DNA of 64,000 nucleotides from Bidens hawaiensis (GCA_021521415.1 JAIQDT010003016.1:124001-188000); one strand, 5' to 3'. Shown: positions 10,483-27,489, numbered from the stretch's first letter. Notes: generated from the letters alone by a model not told the origin. Numbers and translations: made by a program.

Positions 10483-10683
10483 CTGGTTCGCTAACATCCC
10501 CTAGCGAACCAGACTCCCCTTCGTTAACTTAATTAACTTAACGAACCACCCCCTGATTCGTTAACATCCCCTAACGAATCAGGAGGGAATACATTATAAA
10601 GTCCTAGTTCGCTAACATTCCTAGCGAACTAGACATAACCTTAACGAACTAGTCTTAGTTCGCTAACATTCCCTAGCGAACTA
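10483..10683 (-). other. Array of five hairpins with covarying stems in the Copia U3
   Basis: Perfect stems are seen at 10483-10493/10502-10512 (CTGGTTCGCTA), 10552-10563/10572-10583 (CCTGATTCGTTA), 10604-10614/10622-10632 (CTAGTTCGCTA) and 10656-10665/10674-10683 (TAGTTCGCTA). A fifth, TTCGTTAA, pairs 10520-10527 with 10538-10545. Four loops are nearly the same 7-8 bases (ACATCCCC or ACATTCC). Stems differ from one another at positions where both arms changed together. Confidence 0.9.
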
Positions 10684-10800
10684 GACTAAACATAACGAAT
10701 TAGATAAATAACATTAAATATTACATTAAAATAATCAAATAAACATTTAACGATAATTACAAAGACTCGAGACGCAAAACCGTGCACTAACAGGTATCTC

Positions 10801-10802
<2 letters not shown>

Positions 10803-10839
<37 letters not shown>
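10803..10839. repeat. (AT)n microsatellite
   Basis: About 18 uninterrupted AT units just outside the Copia LTR. Confidence 0.9.
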
Positions 10840-10841
<2 letters not shown>

Positions 10842-10947
10842 CCGTAATCTCTATATTAAATCCGTAATCTCTTCTATTGATGAAATAACAAATAATTAAT
10901 TAAATTATTTACTATATATTATCTATAAAATTAACACAGGTGGTGAA

Positions 10948-11667
10948 TAGGGGTGTACACGGACCGGACCGAACCGAACGAGAGCATGTCTGTGTTCGTC
11001 CGTTAAGCTTTTGACGGAAAAACGGACGGTTCACGAACACTCTACCGAACGAAAATTCATGTCCGTGTCCGTCCATTAAGAAATTGAGTTTGTCCGTGTC
11101 CGTCCATGTCCGTCCGTTAATATTTTAAACGGACGTTAACCGACAATAATGGGCAAACGGACACTAATGGACATTAATGGAAAAACAAACATGTGAACAT
11201 TAATGGACAACGAACACTAATGGACAAATATAAACGGTTGCATATTGACACCAAACATATATCTAAACAACTTCACATACAAATTAGGAATTACACCATA
11301 TAATATCCAAATATACTTAACACTTAATATATTAACATAAAGTGGATCACTATAATATAAGAGACATCAAACATATGTAGTAATATAAAAGTGTAATTAA
11401 TAACACTAGAAATTCTGCAGTTAAATTACAATACTGGATAGATATAAACACTAACGATACCTGACGGACATTACCGGACGTAATCGGACGAACGTTACCG
11501 GACGTTCACGAACACTATCGAACGGACTTGGCTCTTGTCCGTGTTCGTCCGTTAAGCTTACCGAACGAAATTTTTGTGTCCATGTCCAGTTCGTTTATTT
11601 AACGGACGAACATAAACGAACTTCTTGCCGAACGGACGCCCGGACGTCTGGTTCGCTTACAGCCCTA
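10948..11667. mobile_element. hAT-type nonautonomous DNA element (720 bp)
   Basis: The ends are imperfect inverted repeats (TAGGGGTGTACACGGACC at the left, the complement of TAGGGCTGTAAGCGAACC at the right). The 8 bases GTGGTGAA are duplicated exactly at 10940-10947 and 11668-11675. An 8-bp duplication and TAGGG-type ends are typical of hAT elements. Subterminal regions are rich in ACGGACG/ACCGGACGTT words in both orientations, and the middle is A/T-rich with no coding frame. Confidence 0.88.
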
Positions 11668-11675
11668 GTGGTGAA

Positions 11676-14382
11676 TGAAATCAACCAAAAAATAACAAAG
11701 GTGGTGAATGAAATCAACAAAAAATAATACAATTTTCAAAAAATTACACTTTTAGCTAAATGGAACATTAAAATATTACATTAGTTAGAATATATTTTTT
11801 GTTATTTAATTAATCTAAATTTACACTTTTAGCTAAATGGAACATTAAAATATTAAAATATTACATTATTATTTAAGTATTCAAAATGAAAAAATAAATA
11901 TTAAAGGAAAGAGAAAAGATAATAATTAAATAGCATTGATTAATCTTATTTTAATATATTATTGATTTATTTTATTCACTTAAAAATTAGAGAAGACATT
12001 GATATATATAAAAAGTATGAGAATCAATCAATAAAAGAGGGGTATATAGACTTAAAGTTTAATGCTTTAATAACGTAGTTAGATTACTTTGCCAATGTAT
12101 GATTAACTTCTGCCTGTTAATATATTTCCTATAACTTTTTCCACACAATAAAAAGTCATGTAAATCATCCGATTTGTTCGGTCCATCAACCAAAAGTTGG
12201 GTGGCTGTTGACCCATGTAGCCCATTTGTTAATCTTTTCTAACTTTATTTTGTCACGTCTAATTTTATTATGGGTTGAAATATATACAAATTTTAATGGA
12301 TAAAAACTTATTATCACGTCTAGAGTAATTTTTTTTCTGATTTTAAAAGTTACTTTCAATACAGAAAAAAAAAACTAGTTATATTATATTATTTTATTAA
12401 ATAAAAATATGATTTGGTTTGGTTGTGAATGGGAGTGTAAATTTAGGTTTGGTTGGATTGTATAGGTGGGAGTGAGAGAAATTAGTATTTTAATGAAACG
12501 ACTAGGGTATAGCCCGTGTTACACACGGGTGGAAAAACATGTCAACAAACATAATAAATTTAAACAACAAATTCAAGCAACACAAAATTTCTTCAAACTT
12601 TTGGACCAAAACGTTAACCATTTACATTGTCTAGATATTAAAAGTTAAAAGTTACAATAAGTTAATGTACATCGAACAACCAAAAAACATCAACAAAAGA
12701 CATAAACATGTTCTTTCATATTAAACCACCATCAACTTCTTCAAACATTCTACCAAAAGAAACTCATTTTGCTTCACCACCTAAAAATATAATAAAATAA
12801 TAGCATCCAAATTAAATAAACCATAATAACATATTTAATAATGAGTAACATCTGAACATTAATAAAGTTGTTTTTATTAAAACAAAATAACATACAACAA
12901 CTAACAAAGTAAAATGACAACATAAAACATCTTTCTAACTTAAATCATTAAACCAAAAAAATATATCAATAAAAACATTTTTTGGCCGTCATTTTATACC
13001 TAACAAGTTTGATACTCTTTTAAAATAACCCGTTTTGAGATATTTTCAATATATTTACAAAATATAAAAAAAATTGGAATTAGTCAACTTTAAAAAATTA
13101 TGATTTTTTTTTATTTTTGACCAATCTTGCAACAAACTTTTAAATCACTGACATTAATATTTTGTTAAACTTGCAAAACATAAAAAAAATTACAATAAAT
13201 GAATTTTTAAATAACTTTGAAAATACTAAAAGAATTTATGTTGACTTTGAAAATGTTTAAAGGTGACAAAAATATTATACAAAAATATATATACCATATA
13301 AACATGTATTTTAATAGAAAATATATTAAAAACAATTAAATTAATTGTTATATTTAAATGAGAATATTATTAAAGACATTGCTAATGAACGTATATGAAT
13401 ATCCCGTACAAACAGAAAATGTAATAGACACGTATTTAAGATATTGACATTTTATGCTGAGTATATATTAGGAAAATGAATTAAATTAGAATATATTAAA
13501 TGGTTATTTATGTTATAAATTTGTTTACCAAAATTTCTGAAACTATCAAAACTAATAGTCGGTCAACAATATTAAAGGAAGTTATTAACTTTAAAAATTT
13601 TAGAAAATATCGGCCCGCATTATAATCAATTCCAAAAATAAATAAATAAATAAATTATACTTAACTTATTTATTTGAATTTCGAATTATTAATTTGAATA
13701 CACGTAAAAAAATAATAATTATAAATAATGACTTTCAACTGTATTATATGATTTGATTAAATTAGAATATAATAAATTGTTATTTAAGTTATAAATCTGT
13801 TTACCAAATTTGTTAAACGAAATTTGTTATAGTCAAAGATCCTAAATACAAAAAATATTACAAAAATCATGACATAATGTAATATTGAAATTATTAGTTT
13901 TTTTAGTCGATCCATAATTAATATTATTTTATTACCGTTAATGAAATCTGCATTCAATTTTGTTACAAACTCATTATCATTAATTGTGATATTTATGTCT
14001 AATTATAAATTGGTCAAACATATAAGATAAGAAGATTGTGGAGATTGGAAACTAATAAACATTATAATATTGAGAATGAAAACCAAAATTTTCCATAACC
14101 AACTATAATATATCTTTTTTTAGAATTCAAATTCAAATAATATTTCGATTTTTTATAGTGCATTAATTGTTACAGTTTTCATGACTAAATATTAAGATTA
14201 ATAGATTTTGCTTTTTAATGGTATTCTTAGATTATGGGTTGAGTTTGGTTGTAAATGGGAGTAGGCTAAAGAAAGTCACCGCAAGGGACCATTTCTGCAC
14301 TTTTTTCAGAAATTTCGTTTATCATATCATATATTTTTGATCTTCTTCAAGATCAATCATTAAAATTAGCATTTTGATAGTG
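11676..14382. other. 2.7 kb AT-rich spacer without a recognised gene
   Basis: Low-complexity A/T-rich sequence with no frame of interest. At about 12500-12530 there is a phrase with a short hairpin (CCCGTG-TTACA-CACGGG) like the terminus of an unclassified plant repeat. A phrase near 12414 (TTTGGTTGTGAATGGGAGT) recurs with changes near 14232, possibly flanking an old 1.8-kb insertion. Confidence 0.5.
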
Positions 14383-15952
14383 ATGGCACCGAACAGGTCT
14401 GGATCTTGCAGTCGGACGGTGGCAAAGTTCGGAATCGTGTTCTTGGGGCTGTCGTTGGTAGGCTATCTGTTGGGTCCGCCTCTATACTGGCACCTTCTAG
14501 AAGGTTTAGCCGCAGCATCTTCGTCCGTAGCCGCAGCATCTTGTCCTCCCTGCAGCTGCAATTGCGATACCCGACCCGATATCTCTTTTCCCCAAGGTGG
14601 GTTATTCTTGATTTTATTTAGATTTCAATTTCTTATTAAAGATTTGAGCTTCAGATTTCATGTGGGTTTTTAGTTCTTTTAAAGAATTATTGATATTCCA
14701 TTGAAATTGAACTGTTTTTGCCAAGCGCTGGGAATATTATTAGATTACAAATATCTTTCTGGCATTAAATTTGATCAAATAATTACCTGACTTTGATTAA
14801 GAAGATTCTTAAACTTGCAGTAATGGTTTGAAAACACATGTTTAAATTACCCTACCCTTCCTCTGGCTGGTTTATTTACTACATTTCTCGTATATGTGTC
14901 ATTTGTTACTGTAAAACCATAGTTGAAGCCTACTGATAATGGGTCTGTGTTTCCTGCAGGACTTGCCAACAGTTCCTTCACAGGTTAGTATTACCAGGGG
15001 AGTAAACAAAACGAGCCCGAACTTGTCTAGGCTCGATCTTGGCTCATGAGTTGTTTTCAACCTTAAGCTCGGCTCTGACCGGACTTGGCTCGTTTATTAT
15101 TTATTAGTTAACTTATACACATTTATAATCATGCTGTAGATATATTTCAGTTATAACTTTTTATGTATAGCGTAATATAGATTATGTAGTTATTTTTATT
15201 ATAATTCTATATATAATAATAATAATTATAAAATACATATATAATTAAATGAAAATTATATAAGTAATATACTTGTTTAGGCTTGCGAGCTAGCTTAGTG
15301 AAGCTCAGGCTCAAGCTTATATATAAACAAGCTTATTCTTAGGCTCGAGCTCGTTTAAGCTCAGCTCAATTGCAAGGATATTTTTTGTATAGTTTACTTA
15401 TTTAAGTATAAGATAAATACTTTAATGTTTTACTCGGTGTCCTTATTTTAGTCCAAATTGTTGAATTTCTTTAGATAATATCTTTTCAAGAATTTTTCTA
15501 TACCAAAGTGTTCATCTTGTCACATTGGTTTAGTTAGCTTTCTTAAAGAATCATTATTGCTTGTAGAATCTATCAGTTTAATTAGTTTTGTTCTGATTAA
15601 ACCAGATTGTGCAAAACGCGATCCTGAAGTGAACGAAGACACAGAAAAAAACTTCGCAGAGATTCTTTCAGAGGAACTGAAACTGCGTGAAACCGAAGCT
15701 GTAGAAAGCCAACAGTGTGCTGACATGGCGTTACTCGAGGCTAAGAAGCTGACATCACAATATCAAAAAGAGGCAGACAAATGCAACTCAGGAATGGAAA
15801 CTTGCGAAGAAGCCCATGAAAAGGCGGAAGCGTCTTTATTGTCACAAAAAGAACAAACTGCAATGTGGGAATTAAGGGCCCGCCAAAAAGGCTGGAAAGA
15901 AGCCGGTGATAGGTCCCGCACGCAGCCTCGTGGAGGTGTTGAGACCTTTTGA
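14383..15952 (+). CDS. DUF1068 family membrane protein, three exons
   Basis: Exons 14383-14596, 14960-14983 and 15606-15952 join in frame to 194 codons plus stop, with GT/AG introns throughout; the middle exon is only 24 bases. I chose ATG 14383 because it opens the conserved N-terminus; the TTG further upstream is not a plant start. Residues about 14-38 form one membrane segment ending in the motif YLLGPPLYWHLLEG. A Ser/Ala/Cys-rich stretch (CPPCSCNC) follows. Then comes a charged helical region with LKLRETEAVE, SQYQKEADKCNSGMETCEEA and WELRARQKGWKE, all hallmarks of the plant DUF1068 family. The molecular function is unknown. One membrane anchor and a Cys-rich, coiled-coil tail suggest an endomembrane protein (inference). 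Confidence 0.88.
14996..15380. repeat. Decayed hAT-like repeat in intron 2 of the DUF1068 gene
   Basis: The left side contains GGGGAGTAAACAAAACGAGC and the right side contains GAGCTCGTTTAAGCTC. These are the kind of CGAGC-rich, inverted subterminal words seen in plant hAT-type elements. Clean termini and a target duplication were not found, so this is a remnant at best. Confidence 0.4.
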
Positions 15953-16509
15953 TGGTCTTCAGCTCATTCAATTGTATGAAACATGTTTCCAAGTTATTTT
16001 TTTGGTATCATTGCCACAAATGGAAATTTATATTTGGTAGATAGTAGTATAGTAGTTAGAGGTGAGAAAATGGTTTTTCAGTGTTGTTCATTTTTGTCTG
16101 AATTTGTTTTTAAGTGATGCCAACTTTATATGTATGTAGTGTACTATCAATTTTTTTATAAAATATAGCAACCATGAATTCAAAGAAGTTGAATCATGGG
16201 AATTGTGTTTGGTATAATTTGTTTTCTATGACTGTTTATGATTTACTGTTAGCATAATAACAAATAAAAGAAAAAAGTAAATATAAAAATGAATCTTCAA
16301 GTGTACTAAAAAAATAAATAAACATACAATGCATTTCTCTTTTTTCCAATTTTCCATACATATTATGTCAAATAATCCTCAGCATAAAACAATAAATACA
16401 TACAATATTCGACAGGGTACCTTAATACATTACATTACACATGCACAATTTAAAAGAATCAAGAAAAATATACATACATACAAAAGAAAACGATTATAAT
16501 TTCCGGTCA
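15953..16509. other. Intergenic gap between convergent genes
   Basis: 557 bases between the stops of the DUF1068 gene (+) and the LysM kinase (-). It must hold both 3' untranslated regions. Nothing else is recognised. Confidence 0.6.
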
Positions 16510-21454
<4,945 letters not shown>

Positions 21455-21559
21455 GGTTGTTTGTTAGGGTTCATGTGATGAGGCGTTGACCTGATTGTGA
21501 TGTTGTTCAGTTGGGAGAATTGAATGTAAATGAATGATGATGAGAAAATTATTAATTAT

Positions 21560-21561
<2 letters not shown>

Positions 21562-21600
<39 letters not shown>
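21562..21600. repeat. (AAT)13 microsatellite upstream of the LysM kinase
   Basis: Thirteen uninterrupted units, about 110 bases before the start codon and therefore in the 5' untranslated or core promoter region. Confidence 0.9.
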
Positions 21601-21601
<1 letters not shown>

Positions 21602-21977
21602 TTGGAATATATGCTGCCTGTAAGAGTTTTGATTGACTGAATAAACAAATGTGTGTCGGGTTTTGATGATTGAATAGTATGACAGTTGAATGTTGCCGCC
21701 ATTGAGTTCAGGTTCCGTGTTTTTTTTATTCCACATCCTTTTTCACTTCCGTCTTTTAAACGTAATTTTTCATTTTCATTTTCATTTTCATTTTCACAAA
21801 TTTACATTCAAGAATCCATCTTTACCTTAATAGTTTTTTTTTTCTTTTTTACTTTTCATTGACCTCTCAAATTAACTCTCAATCTTTGTCATCCACACCA
21901 CACTTATTTAGTTGAATGTGAGGTATATATACTTTAGTTTACAAAAAAAAAACACTATAGAATTAAATGGTGTTATG

Positions 21978-22447
21978 CAATGTTTTAAAAACCGGTATTT
22001 TACTTGTAAATGGTACAACCGGTTGAACCAGGTTATACCAAAAGGTTCAACCGATTAAATAGTTTACTTTATAATTTCATATTAATGCAACTTCAATCCA
22101 AAAATAACCCAAAAGTAATGATTCCATAACAAAAAATAATCTAAAAGTTAATCCATATTAAAAGTGTAATATAAAATCACTCAATTTAAAAAAAAATTCT
22201 AAAGTTTACACGTTTGAATGTTAATTGTAGGGTTAAAAGTAACTTTGAAAAATATGGGTCGCAAATATCAAAAATTTCTCGGACGTAAAACCGGTTTGCC
22301 GGTAAAAACCGGTATTTTAGAAAAAAACCGCCGGTACAATGTTCTAGCAAACCGGCCAAAAATACCGGGCTCAAAATACTGGCTTGCTATGCGAAATTCG
22401 GTTTAACCGGTTCAACCCGCCGGTTTGAACCGGTTTTTTAAACATTG
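21978..22447. mobile_element. hAT-type nonautonomous element (470 bp)
   Basis: The left end CAATGTTTTAAAAACCGG and the right end CCGGTTTTTTAAACATTG are inverted repeats. GTGTTATG is duplicated exactly at 21970-21977 and 22448-22455. Subterminal sequence is rich in AACCGGTT words; there is no coding capacity. It lies 0.5 kb upstream of the LysM kinase start codon. Confidence 0.9.
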
Positions 22448-22455
22448 GTGTTATG

Positions 22456-23200
22456 TTCTAGTTTTTTTTATTATAAGAAAAATATAAGATATTGTTCATT
22501 TCAGTCTTATATTGGAGTCTCATTTCCATATAAACTATACATTAATTTATATGGAGCATTAAAGGAGACCTCTATATTCGGGGTTATAGTATTCATCTCA
22601 TCTAATATTTTAGTTTGGTTGAGAGTGAGAATATGTATTATTTAATTGATTATAAATATATATGGGACAGGATGCGGCGTATTTTCAAGAACAAATAAAT
22701 TGTATGGATAAGGATTATATAGTGAATGCTCTTAGACATACCTTATTATGCGAGTATACTATCAATAATGAATTTATACTTGCATATCATCTTATATAAA
22801 GGATGAAAAACGACTTTAGGTATAAACCTATTTAAAAGACATATGCACGAATCAAAAATGTAGATACAACACAAAATAGTTGTTCCCCCATCCACTCTTA
22901 ATCATGAAGCCAAAACGGATTCAAACCATTTTCAATAGTTTCAATGCTTTGATTTTGGTTTATGGGGAAAAGAATATTGTATTTGGCCTAAGATGCCAAA
23001 ACCAGATCATGGACTTATACCCAACCACTAGCATGTCATACGACTAACAATAAATATAAAAAACATTTTTCATCTTGTTATCCTAAGACTGATCTGTACC
23101 ATGAATACTGTTCTCATTCCATCCACAACACGTACTCGTGTGAGTGAGCATTGGGGTTAGATAATCATTGTGTACCTCCTTCTTTCTTAACATTTCACGT
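22456..23200. other. Spacer, nothing recognised
   Basis: 745 bases of A/T-rich sequence between two DNA transposons. No convincing frame, RNA gene or repeat boundary was seen. Confidence 0.5.
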
Positions 23201-23209
23201 TTCTTTTTT

Positions 23210-23853
23210 GGGAAAATTCCCAAAAAGGTCCATTCATATAATGTGTTTCCAAGTTTATCCCCACTAATTCAAGTTTTCAACTTTGTCCCTTTGTTATCTC
23301 GTCGCCGACGACATGATAGCGAACACCAACGATGCGTTACTGAAACAAATAGGATAACGAAACGTGGGAGGAATCTGTGTTGACGATGCGTTATGTTGCT
23401 AACGTAGGGTAGCGGCGATGCGTTATGTTGCTAGCGTAGGGTAGCAGCGATGCGTTATCACTAACGCATCGTGGAACCCTTGTGTTGTCATAACAAGGTA
23501 GCAGCAACATAACGCATCGCCGCTACCCTACGTTAGCAACATAACGCATCGTCAACCCTATGTTATACGTAACGTAGGGTAGCAGCGATGCGCTATGTTG
23601 CTAACGTAACATAGGGTAGCAGCGATGCGTTTGTTGCTAACGTAGGGTAGCAGCGATACGTTATCTACTAACGCATCGTCGACGACTTATTCCGGCCACG
23701 TGTCGTTATCCTATTTGTTTTAGTAACGCATCGTCGGTGTTCGCTATCATGTCGTCAGCGACGAGATAACAAAGGGACAAAGTTGAAAACTTGAATTATT
23801 GAGGATAATTTTGGAAACACATTCTTTAAATGAGCTATTATGGGAATTTTCCC
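23210..23853. mobile_element. MULE-type foldback element (644 bp) with long inverted repeats
   Basis: The two ends are inverted copies of each other for about 165 bases with few mismatches, starting GGGAAAATTCCC at the left. TTCTTTTTT is duplicated exactly at 23201-23209 and 23854-23862, the 9-bp size typical of Mutator-like elements, although the duplication is low-complexity. The centre is built from about nine copies of a unit of roughly 30-35 bases (with CGATGCGTTA, TTGCTAACG and TAGGGTAGCAG) in both orientations. There is no transposase. Confidence 0.88.
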
Positions 23854-23862
23854 TTCTTTTTT

Positions 23863-24737
23863 TCATTACTATTTTAACATGTGTGTATTCAATTCATCAA
23901 CGCAACTTTGGCAATGGCATATTCATCATCAGAAGAAGAAGAACTAAAAGTGAAGGGACTAAATTGCACGTATTACATAAGTAAAAGGACCATTACGTCA
24001 GCATACTTTATTAAAATTATTATTATCAGCTTTATCCTCATCCTTGATAGCCAGCCGCAAAGCAAGCAAACCGGACACAAAGACAGACACCCTCTGCGTA
24101 CAACACGAGCACCATTATTGCAGAATAAGGTTTGATCAGTTTCTCATTTCTATTTAGGTTAAGTTTTGAATGAATAGCTAGCTGTTTAATGAATTTGAAT
24201 CATTTAATTTTGAAATGTAATTCGGAGCCACCAGTTCACCATAATTCTGTACCTGTTATATTTATAATTATAATCATCCTTTTCACCTACGTAACATACA
24301 AAAATCATATCAGTTACATAATTCTTGCCCCAAATTGAACATATAATCTGATTAATAGTGTAAGGGTACTTCTTTTTGCCCTAAACTAAACATTTTACCG
24401 GGTTCATTTGAATATTATTATTCAGGTGTTTATATTATCATGTATCTTACTATTTTATACATATAAAAATTTCCATAAATAAATAAAAATTTACACAGTC
24501 TTTAAATAATAAAAGTTTAACGGCTGGTTTGGTTCAAACTTCACAGGTCGGGGCTACATCCAAGTTCCAAACCAGACTGAGCTGTTAGACTAGAAAACCG
24601 TCAAAACCGAATCGTTTGAATCTCAAACCAACTGACTTGCTTCGATTCAGTCAGTTTCAACGGTTTATGAACATGAATTATGTGGGTTGCTAATAATAAA
24701 TTACTATCGAATCTTGAAGGTACGGTATTAAACAACT
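23863..24737 (+). promoter_or_regulatory. Presumed promoter region of the cupin gene
   Basis: 875 bases before the cupin start codon. A GC-richer patch at about 24035-24130 ends in a donor-like AAG-GTTTGA and could be a spliced 5' untranslated exon. No defined motif was found. This is inferred from position only. Confidence 0.3.
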
Positions 24738-25151
24738 ATGGCGAGTCTAATGATGGTTCCACCATTAGCATCATTCTCCAAAACAAGCAAAACAATATGC
24801 AAAGCTTCAAATTCTACATACGGTGGCATCCGATGCGTGCAGAGACCATTGGAGGAGATATACAACATAAGGGTGGAAAAAAATGTGTCTAACGAAAGGT
24901 TGACAGAGCTTGGCGTGTCAAAGTGGTCAACATGGAAGACGGGAAAGTGTAACGTTCCATGGGACTGGCATGTTGACCAACTGGTTTACATTGAGGAAGG
25001 TGAGGTTAGGGTCGTGCCCGAAGGCAGTGAACGACACATGAATTTTGTGGCAGGTGATTTGGTGAGGTATCCGAAGTGGTTCGAGGCTGACCTTTGGTTT
25101 AATGGATATTATCAGGAACGGTATAGTTTTCGGGCTTATGGTGATGATTAG
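24738..25151 (+). CDS. Small RmlC-like cupin (Cupin_3/DUF861) protein, probably plastid-targeted
   Basis: A single exon of 137 codons. The first ~30 residues are Ser/Thr/Lys-rich with few acids (MASLMMVPPLASFSKTSKT), which looks like a chloroplast transit peptide. The mature part shows the Cupin_3 pattern KWSTWKTGKCNVPWDW, then YIEEGEVRVVPEG, then FVAGDLVRYPKWFEADLWF, a single conserved beta barrel. The classic cupin metal-binding His pair is not obvious: one His (WHVDQ) is seen where a HxH motif would lie, so an enzyme role is uncertain. Related plant proteins of this size are chloroplast cupins without a settled function. Confidence 0.85.
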   Translation: MASLMMVPPLASFSKTSKTICKASNSTYGGIRCVQRPLEEIYNIRVEKNVSNERLTELGVSKWSTWKTGKCNVPWDWHVDQLVYIEEGEVRVVPEGSERHMNFVAGDLVRYPKWFEADLWFNGYYQERYSFRAYGDD

Positions 25152-25558
25152 GTTCTGTTTGTTGTACTAGTGCTTTGTTGGTTAAAGTTAGACATACATA
25201 AATGTTTTGGCTAGTTTGTTGTACTATGTTCACTGGCTAGGTTCTATGCCAGGTTAGTTTAAATGTTTTGGTTTTCTAAATTCTTGTCAGTTTTTTGATC
25301 TTTTAGTGGGTGTTTGGATGTGCATTTCATCTTGTTGCGGTTTAAGCTCGAGATACAACAGTTTGACAAGTTTAGATGAGCTGGTTATGATTCTGATTTT
25401 TTGTTACTTCATGGTTAACATGTGAACTTTTAGACAAAAGTTGATTTAAAAAAACTCATTGGGGTAAAAGACATTTATTTAGTTATACCTAGTTTTAGGC
25501 TTTTAGCAACTTCCCAAATTGTCAAATAGATCCCAAAAAGCCCATTGAACTGTTAGCA
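25152..25558. other. Cupin 3' region
   Basis: About 400 bases following the cupin stop, presumably its 3' untranslated region and spacer. Nothing else is visible. Confidence 0.5.
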
Positions 25559-25566
25559 CCCCGACC

Positions 25567-26194
25567 TAGAGGTGCACAAAAAACCCGGAACCGGACCCGA
25601 AAAAAATACTCGGAACCGGTTTTTTTTATACCCGGGTATTCTATACTTGAAACCGGAACCGACCCTACCCGTAGGGTATGGATAGGGTATGCTTTTTGAG
25701 CTCAATACCTGTACCTGGAACCGTACCCGATTTATACCCGTAAATACCCGAAACCGGTCATACCCCATACCCATACCCGGTTATACCCGATACCTGATAA
25801 CAGTTTTCTAATACCTAAAATAATACATGAGTTTTTATAGTATATTTTTATGTTTACCAAAATTATTAAGTAAATAATTTGTACTTAAGTGGATTTATGG
25901 TTTTTGTAATATAATTTAATTATTTTTATAAATTACAAAGCAAATTTAAATTTTAAACAAATTTAAAAATGAATAAATAATTTACAAATTCAAAACCGGG
26001 TATTAATACCCGGTCGTACCCGGTTCCAATACCCGAACCCGATTATACCCTACCCGGGTACATAGGGTTGAATTTTTCTCGTCAATACCCTACCCGATTT
26101 TTCTCAATACCCGATTTTCCAATACCCGATCATACCCGAAACCGGTTTCATACCCGAACCCGGGTATTAGAAAAACCCGATTTGTGCACCTCTA
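25567..26194. mobile_element. hAT-type nonautonomous element (628 bp)
   Basis: The ends are TAGAGGTGCACAAA and its exact inverse. The flanking octamers CCCCGACC (25559-25566) and CCCCCACC (26195-26202) match at 7 of 8 bases, fitting an old 8-bp duplication. Both subterminal regions carry many ACCCGG/GGGTAT words in both orientations around an A/T-rich centre. No gene. Confidence 0.85.
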
Positions 26195-26202
26195 CCCCCA
26201 CC

Positions 26203-27489
26203 TCCCATATAGTTGGTTGGAAGAATTTTTTTGTCAGAAAAGATTAACTAAGGGGCACTTCACATATAACGCCTAAACCAAATTTGCCTCCATAAAGCCC
26301 CCATAATGCTGGGCACACTGCCCCATGGGCGCTATGGGGCGCTTTGAGCCCATCAAGACACCCACTACGTTGGGTCTAAGGGGTGTTAAGAACTTAAAAC
26401 CCATTAGAAGTGACTTTTCTTTGAATGACCATTTACCATTCAAACTGAAACAAATCTACCAGTGTGATATTATTATGGTAATGCATTTGTATAATACTCA
26501 TAAATTATCTTTATTGTCTATAAATCTTAATACAAACTAAGGATTTAGAATATTAACCAAGTCTTCTAAGTAATCTTTTAAAGTCACTCAATTTTCATTT
26601 GATGTTTCAGTGTCATACATTTTTACTTGATGTTAAAAGGTTTAAAAACTAAATAATCTGAATGAAACATATATGAATCAGATTTACTACTAAATGATTT
26701 TTTAACTAACTTGAAGCAAGAGGTAATTGTGACGAAATAACATTCACTGTATATTAACCCACTTTCATAATTGTTCATTTGGATCAAATTGGAAAAGTAA
26801 AATTAATTACTAAAAAGTAATTGTATATGTTCCATTTTGGTCAATTTATTTTTCAAAAAAGTAAAAACATTTTTATAAACGATCAAACACATTTTAAAGT
26901 TTGAATAACTTTAATAAAACACTAGAAAACTTGAGTACTGCAGGGTGAATTTTCCATAAAAATGTCGATTCAAAACACCCAAACCACTAAACCAAACCAT
27001 TTTGGCTTGTATTTCGAGTTTGTAGTTAACAGTTCGACCTAGAACTTTCATAGAAACCAGTTAACCTTAACCCTCAACACCTCTAACTACAATGGTTTCA
27101 CAAACATGTTTGCAACATGTAAAAAACTGAAGACATAAAACAAACACCATTTCACTGAAAAATAAACAGTATAAAAGCACAATGGAAAAAGCATAAAACT
27201 TTTGCATCAATAGCATTATGGGAATAGCAATCCAAATAACACCTCCTCTTATGAACTGGTTTTTATGCTACAAACAAATCCCAACGCTGATAATAATACA
27301 AACCAAAAGCAGAAACAATAAAAGAGAAACAAAAAGGGTAAAACATACATTTACATCCACAAAAAGCCCCAATTTTCACCCTTCCATCATCTCCTCCAAA
27401 AGAACCCGGCGCCATCAAATAACCGAACCGAACTTCATTCGAGTCAAACCCACAAGTCAAGTTTCAAATGTGGTCAAACCCATACCACG
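26203..27489. other. Spacer with one GC-rich repeat fragment
   Basis: Mostly A/T-rich. At about 26280-26400 is a phrase with GCCCCATGGGCGCTATGGGGCGC, like the end of a PIF/Harbinger-type repeat, but no partner end was found. The last ~250 bases are presumably the 3' untranslated region of the PP2A gene. Confidence 0.4.

Larger units (their letters stand above)
1860..10792 (-). mobile_element. Nearly complete Copia LTR retrotransposon lacking its own 3' LTR
   Basis: Read on the minus strand the order is LTR (10792-10229), PBS (10226-10211), long leader, gag (9127-6389), PR-INT, RT-RNase H (ending 2532), an A/T-rich tail and a polypurine tract (about 1876-1860). The domain order PR-INT-RT-RH is diagnostic of Copia. 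A copy of the 564-bp LTR is expected below 1860, but the sequence there is a different LTR in the opposite orientation. The large gag with coiled coil and two separate zinc knuckles fits the Sirevirus/Maximus type (inference). The coding part carries only three in-frame stops and one frameshift, so this copy is fairly young. Confidence 0.85.
10229..10792 (-). repeat. 5' LTR of the minus Copia element (564 bp)
   Basis: On the minus strand it starts TGTTAGTGCACGG at 10792 and ends GATCAAACA at 10229, next to the PBS. U3 carries the hairpin array at 10683-10483, followed at once by a TATA box (about 10473-10464), so R and U5 cover roughly 10440-10229. Bases beyond 10792 read GGTAT, but the partner target duplication is missing because the other LTR is missing. 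Confidence 0.88.

Noticed and set aside
10948..11667. Possible short gene from the ACGGACG-rich stretch
   Set aside because: Exact 8-bp duplication and inverted ends show it is a hAT-type element without coding capacity.
12466..12648. Short frame starting in a GGTATAGCCCGTG phrase
   Set aside because: No family resemblance; the phrase is a repeat terminus found widely in plant spacers.
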